Assembly: GCA_963772585.1 (NCBI GenBank)
Contig: CAVYXV010000002.1
Coordinates: 806,001 to 870,000 of the forward strand
Direction of reading: 5' to 3'
Source of the DNA: CAVVXN01 sp963772585
GTDB lineage: Bacteria > Planctomycetota > PLA2 > JAEUHO01
DNA length: 64,000 nt
The notes under the pieces are model-generated. The model saw only the letters and a list, made by a program, of their open reading frames with translations. It did not search any database and was not told the DNA's origin. Below are positions 61,524 to 64,000 of this stretch, piece after piece. The translations under genes and the position numbers were made by a program. Each line of letters opens with the position of its first letter. The stretch's first letter is position 1.

Positions 61524-62894
61524 ATGATCCGATTCGGGCAGGGGAACCTGCGTATCCCCCGATTCGAGAAGCCCGTGTACGCCGTCGCCGGCGGCTTGAC
61601 CGACTACCGCAAGCGCTACCCCGAGAAGAACACCAGCGAACTCTGCATGGACTCCGTCCGCATGGCGGTCGAGGAGAACGACCTCAAGGTCGATCCCGAA
61701 GAGTTCCGGCGGATGGTGAACTGGTGCGTCTACTCCCAGTTCGCCGACCACTTCGGTGACCAGTTGCTCGCGGCGGCCAAGATCCACGACTACCTCGGGT
61801 TCGACCCGCTGGGGAACATCGAGGTGAAGACCGGCGGCGCGACCGGCGGCTCCTCGGTGCTCGCCGCCTGCCAGGCCGTCGCGTCCGGCTACGCGGACTG
61901 CGTGCTGGTCGTCGGTTGGGAGCGGATGGACGAGGTCAACACGAAGGTCGGCAACGCCTACATCGCGTCGGCCGCCTGCAAGGACTTCGAGAGCGAACTG
62001 GGGTGGATGTACGCCGCGTACTACGCCCTCATGGCCCAGCGCTATCAGTACGAAAACAGGGTTCCCCACGAAACGCTGGCCAAGATCGCGGTCAAGAACC
62101 ACGAGTACGCCCGCCACTCGCCGTACTCCCAGTTGCCCGGGAAGCACACCATCGAGGACGTGCTGAACAACGAGATCGTCTCGAGCCCGCTGACCTTCCT
62201 CGAGTGCTGCGTGATGAGCACGGGCGCGGCATCGCTGATCGTCTGCGACGAGGATGTCGCGCACCGTCTGAGCGATCACCCGGTGAAGATCGCGGCCTGC
62301 TGCGGCGGCACCCACACGCTGCGCACGGCGGACCGGCGGAACATGCCGATCCTGAAGCTGCCCAACGAAACGGACGATACGTACAAGGACTTCTACAACG
62401 GCCGTCGCACGGACTGGCCGGGATTCTCGTCCTTCCTCGCCGCGCGGATGGCCGCGTACCTCGCGTATCACCAGGCCGGCATCCACGATCCCGTGGAGGA
62501 TCTCGACCTGCTCGAGACGCACGACGCCTTCACCATCAGCGACATCCAGACCTACGAGGACGTCGGCCTTCGCCCGTACGGGTGCGGGCGCGAGTTCATC
62601 GAGTCGGGCGACGCGTACTTCGAGGGGCGCCTTCCCACGAACCTGTCGGGCGGTCTGATCGGCACGATGCACGCGGTCGGCGCGACCGGCATCTTCCAGA
62701 TCGTGGAGCTCCTCTGGCAGATCCAGAAGAAGTGGGGGCAGTTCCACGCGCGCCCCGAGTTGTGGAAGCGCTGGGGGAAGACACCGCCCGACGACCTGAG
62801 GGACCTCCAGGTCTCCAACCCCAAGCGCGGCATGGCGATCTCGCACGCCGGGACCGGAAGCCACGTGACCTGCACCATCCTCGAGGAGGCCTGA
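61524..62894 (+). CDS. Thiolase-superfamily protein (SCP2/Ltp2-like) paired with DUF35
   Basis: 456 residues from ATG at 61524 with GGAGGGA upstream. The thiolase fold is recognised by GNIEVKTGGATGGSSVLAACQAVASGYADCVLVVGWERM, DLLETHDAFTISDIQTYEDVG and NLSGGLIGTMHAVGATGIFQIVELLWQI. At the nucleophile position, where true thiolases have C-A-S-G, this protein reads G-A-T-G-G. The C-terminal C-x-G is replaced by HAGTGSHVTC. Similar DUF35-linked proteins include thiolases and Cys-less retro-aldolases such as Ltp2. The DUF35 partner starts four bases downstream. The substrate is an acyl-CoA, otherwise undefined. Confidence 0.85.
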   Translation: MIRFGQGNLRIPRFEKPVYAVAGGLTDYRKRYPEKNTSELCMDSVRMAVEENDLKVDPEEFRRMVNWCVYSQFADHFGDQLLAAAKIHDYLGFDPLGNIEVKTGGATGGSSVLAACQAVASGYADCVLVVGWERMDEVNTKVGNAYIASAACKDFESELGWMYAAYYALMAQRYQYENRVPHETLAKIAVKNHEYARHSPYSQLPGKHTIEDVLNNEIVSSPLTFLECCVMSTGAASLIVCDEDVAHRLSDHPVKIAACCGGTHTLRTADRRNMPILKLPNETDDTYKDFYNGRRTDWPGFSSFLAARMAAYLAYHQAGIHDPVEDLDLLETHDAFTISDIQTYEDVGLRPYGCGREFIESGDAYFEGRLPTNLSGGLIGTMHAVGATGIFQIVELLWQIQKKWGQFHARPELWKRWGKTPPDDLRDLQVSNPKRGMAISHAGTGSHVTCTILEEA

Positions 62895-62897
62895 GCC

Positions 62898-63371
62898 ATG
62901 ACGGTCGAATTCGACGGCACGAAGGCCGAACTGCTGAGCCGCGACCCGATGGTCGTGAAGAACCTGAAGAACTGGTACCACATGCACACCTACGGTGGGT
63001 GGAGCCGGTTCTTCCAGGGCCTCCAGGAGGGGAAGCTCCTGGGCACGCGGTGCACGAACCCCGCCTGCGAGGAGAACCGGATCTTCCTGCCCCCGCGGAC
63101 GGACTGCGTGGACTGCTGGCACCGGACCGAGTGGGTCGAGGTGCCGCCGAAGGGCAGGATCTACACGTTCAGCGAGGTCACCTACCCCGGCGCGCTCTTC
63201 CGCGCGAAGCCTCCCGTCTACCTCATCAGCGTGGACATCGAAGGCGTCTGCACGAAGATGATGAGCTACCTGAAGGAGGGAAAGCCGGAGTTCGGCATGC
63301 CGATCAAGGCGGTGTTCGAGACGGAGAGCCCCACGAACACGATCCTCGACCTCGCCTGGGTCCCCGCCTGA
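62898..63371 (+). CDS. DUF35-type OB-fold protein with zinc ribbon
   Basis: 157 residues from ATG at 62898. An N-terminal helical region (NWYHMHTYGGWSRFFQGLQEGKLLGTRC) leads into a rubredoxin-like zinc ribbon (C-TNPA-C ... C-VD-C-W), then an OB fold (VPPKGRIYTFSEVTYPGALFRAKPPVYLISVDIEGV). DUF35 proteins form complexes with thiolase-fold partners and help position acyl-CoA substrates. The four-base gap to the upstream gene supports a heteromer. Confidence 0.9.
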   Translation: MTVEFDGTKAELLSRDPMVVKNLKNWYHMHTYGGWSRFFQGLQEGKLLGTRCTNPACEENRIFLPPRTDCVDCWHRTEWVEVPPKGRIYTFSEVTYPGALFRAKPPVYLISVDIEGVCTKMMSYLKEGKPEFGMPIKAVFETESPTNTILDLAWVPA

Positions 63372-63457
63372 CCCCTCCTACGGCGTCGGGACGAGAACGG
63401 ACGCCGACGCGCGCCCCGCCCCTCGCGGGCGGGGCGCAGTCCTGGACCGCGGCGCGG

Positions 63458-64000
63458 TCAGCGGGAAGGATGGGCGATGCGGGACCAGGGGGATAGGTCC
63501 TTGTCGAAGATGAAGCGCAGGAGCACGCCGGTCCACGAGCGGTAGGAGGCGAGGGAGTCGTAGAACTCGGGTGCGGCCTTCTTGATGCGGGGGAGGTTGT
63601 TCCACGCGACGTTCATGAAGTCGTGGTGCTCGTTGTGGTAGCCCACGTTGAACGCGAGCAGGTTGGCTCCACCGTAGTAGGAGTACGTCTCCTGTCCGGG
63701 CGTCGTCACGTAGTGCTCCTGGATCCACCGGCCGCCCAGCGGGTGGAGGCCCAGACCGAAGACCATCGAGAGGACGATGTAACCCAGCGCCCACGGCCCA
63801 ACGACGATCACGAGCAACGCGTCCGTGGCGAAGACGACGACGGCGTTCAGGACGAAGTAGACATCCACCATGCTCCCGCCCTTCGTCTTCGTCGGGCGGA
63901 GCGCCTGGGCGAGCGAGAAGCCCAGCATCCAGAGGGCCTTCCGCCACCACGAGTTGCCGACCAGATTCGCCTCCCACGGCGCCGCCATGTCCGCGTCCTG
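63458..64000 (-). CDS. Dihydroceramide delta-4-desaturase-like fatty acid desaturase, C-terminal part (5' end outside window)
   Basis: The visible 180 codons run open to the right edge, so the ATG at 63988 is internal. The sequence follows the C-terminal part of DES1/DEGS sphingolipid delta-4-desaturases closely: WEANLVGNSWWRKALW, VFGLGLHPLGGRWIQEHYVTTPGQETYSYYGGANLLAFNVGYHNEHHDF, then APEFYDSLASYRSWTGVLLRFIFDKDLSPWSR. The third His box (HNEHH) is intact; the first two boxes lie outside the window. Two membrane helices are visible (VDVYFVLNAVVVFATDALLVIVV region). It would introduce a double bond into a sphingoid or fatty acyl chain in the membrane. Confidence 0.88.
   Translation of the reverse strand, partial: QDADMAAPWEANLVGNSWWRKALWMLGFSLAQALRPTKTKGGSMVDVYFVLNAVVVFATDALLVIVVGPWALGYIVLSMVFGLGLHPLGGRWIQEHYVTTPGQETYSYYGGANLLAFNVGYHNEHHDFMNVAWNNLPRIKKAAPEFYDSLASYRSWTGVLLRFIFDKDLSPWSRIAHPSR

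Overview
This is a GC-rich (roughly 70 percent), densely coded bacterial chromosome segment. Lipobox lipoproteins, secreted HEAT/VWA, PDZ and thrombospondin-type-3 proteins, ECF sigma factors and a eukaryote-like sphingolipid desaturase suggest a diderm environmental bacterium of the Planctomycetota or Myxococcota kind. No marker gene in the window fixes the phylum, so this assignment is tentative.

Layout. 1-9400: the end of an MgtE channel, a small secreted protein, a DUF72 protein without a standard start codon, a large secreted HEAT/VWA protein, an unknown protein, a CAP-domain lipoprotein, exonuclease III and a CPA-type antiporter. 9400-14800: citrate synthase, then a tightly overlapping operon of a PDZ protein and a complete BtuFCD/FecBCD-type ABC importer. 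14999-15613: a 2-Cys peroxiredoxin whose peroxidatic cysteine codon is TGA, followed by a perfect bacterial SECIS-like hairpin; it is almost certainly a selenoprotein that ordinary gene calling splits. 15700-22500: a DUF202 protein and a four-gene operon (TPP enzyme, enolase-superfamily enzyme, Anabaena-sensory-rhodopsin-transducer-like protein, FAD/Fe-S 2-hydroxyacid dehydrogenase) that looks like sugar-acid or hydroxyacid catabolism. 22500-26300: a glycosyltransferase, an ECF sigma/anti-sigma pair and a degenerate HtrA-like PDZ protein. 26500-27300: a decayed VapBC module.

27265-36914 is the accessory heart of the window. A three-gene cassette (sigma-70-like factor, exported protein, large type II membrane-anchored protein) occurs twice on the minus strand. 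The sigma genes lie in 0.94 kb near-identical direct repeats ending in homopolymeric G/C tracts of 12 and 11 bases, which give the two sigma factors different C-termini. A third, inverted copy of the tract and its hairpin leader precedes a thrombospondin-type-3 repeat membrane protein on the plus strand. An IS66-type transposase remnant lies between the cassettes. I know of no description of this arrangement.

37286-41709: an ArsR-methyltransferase regulator and B12-dependent methionine synthase (metH) form an overlapping operon with a palindrome over the regulator's start codon. 41852-53950: a 27-residue Cys-rich lipopeptide, a membrane protein, a flavin reductase-like protein, a small lipoprotein, a REC-PAS-GAF-PAS-HD-GYP protein, a secreted TPR protein, a frameshifted phenylacetate-CoA ligase with a small downstream gene, a thioesterase and a secreted transglutaminase. 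53987-60134 is a leucine/isovalerate degradation operon (methylcrotonyl-CoA carboxylase, methylglutaconyl-CoA hydratase, HMG-CoA lyase, SDR) with translationally coupled overlaps and the biotin carrier split from biotin carboxylase. 60255-64000: a NifU-type scaffold, another SDR, a thiolase-fold protein with its DUF35 partner, and the C-terminal part of a dihydroceramide delta-4-desaturase-like protein running off the right edge.
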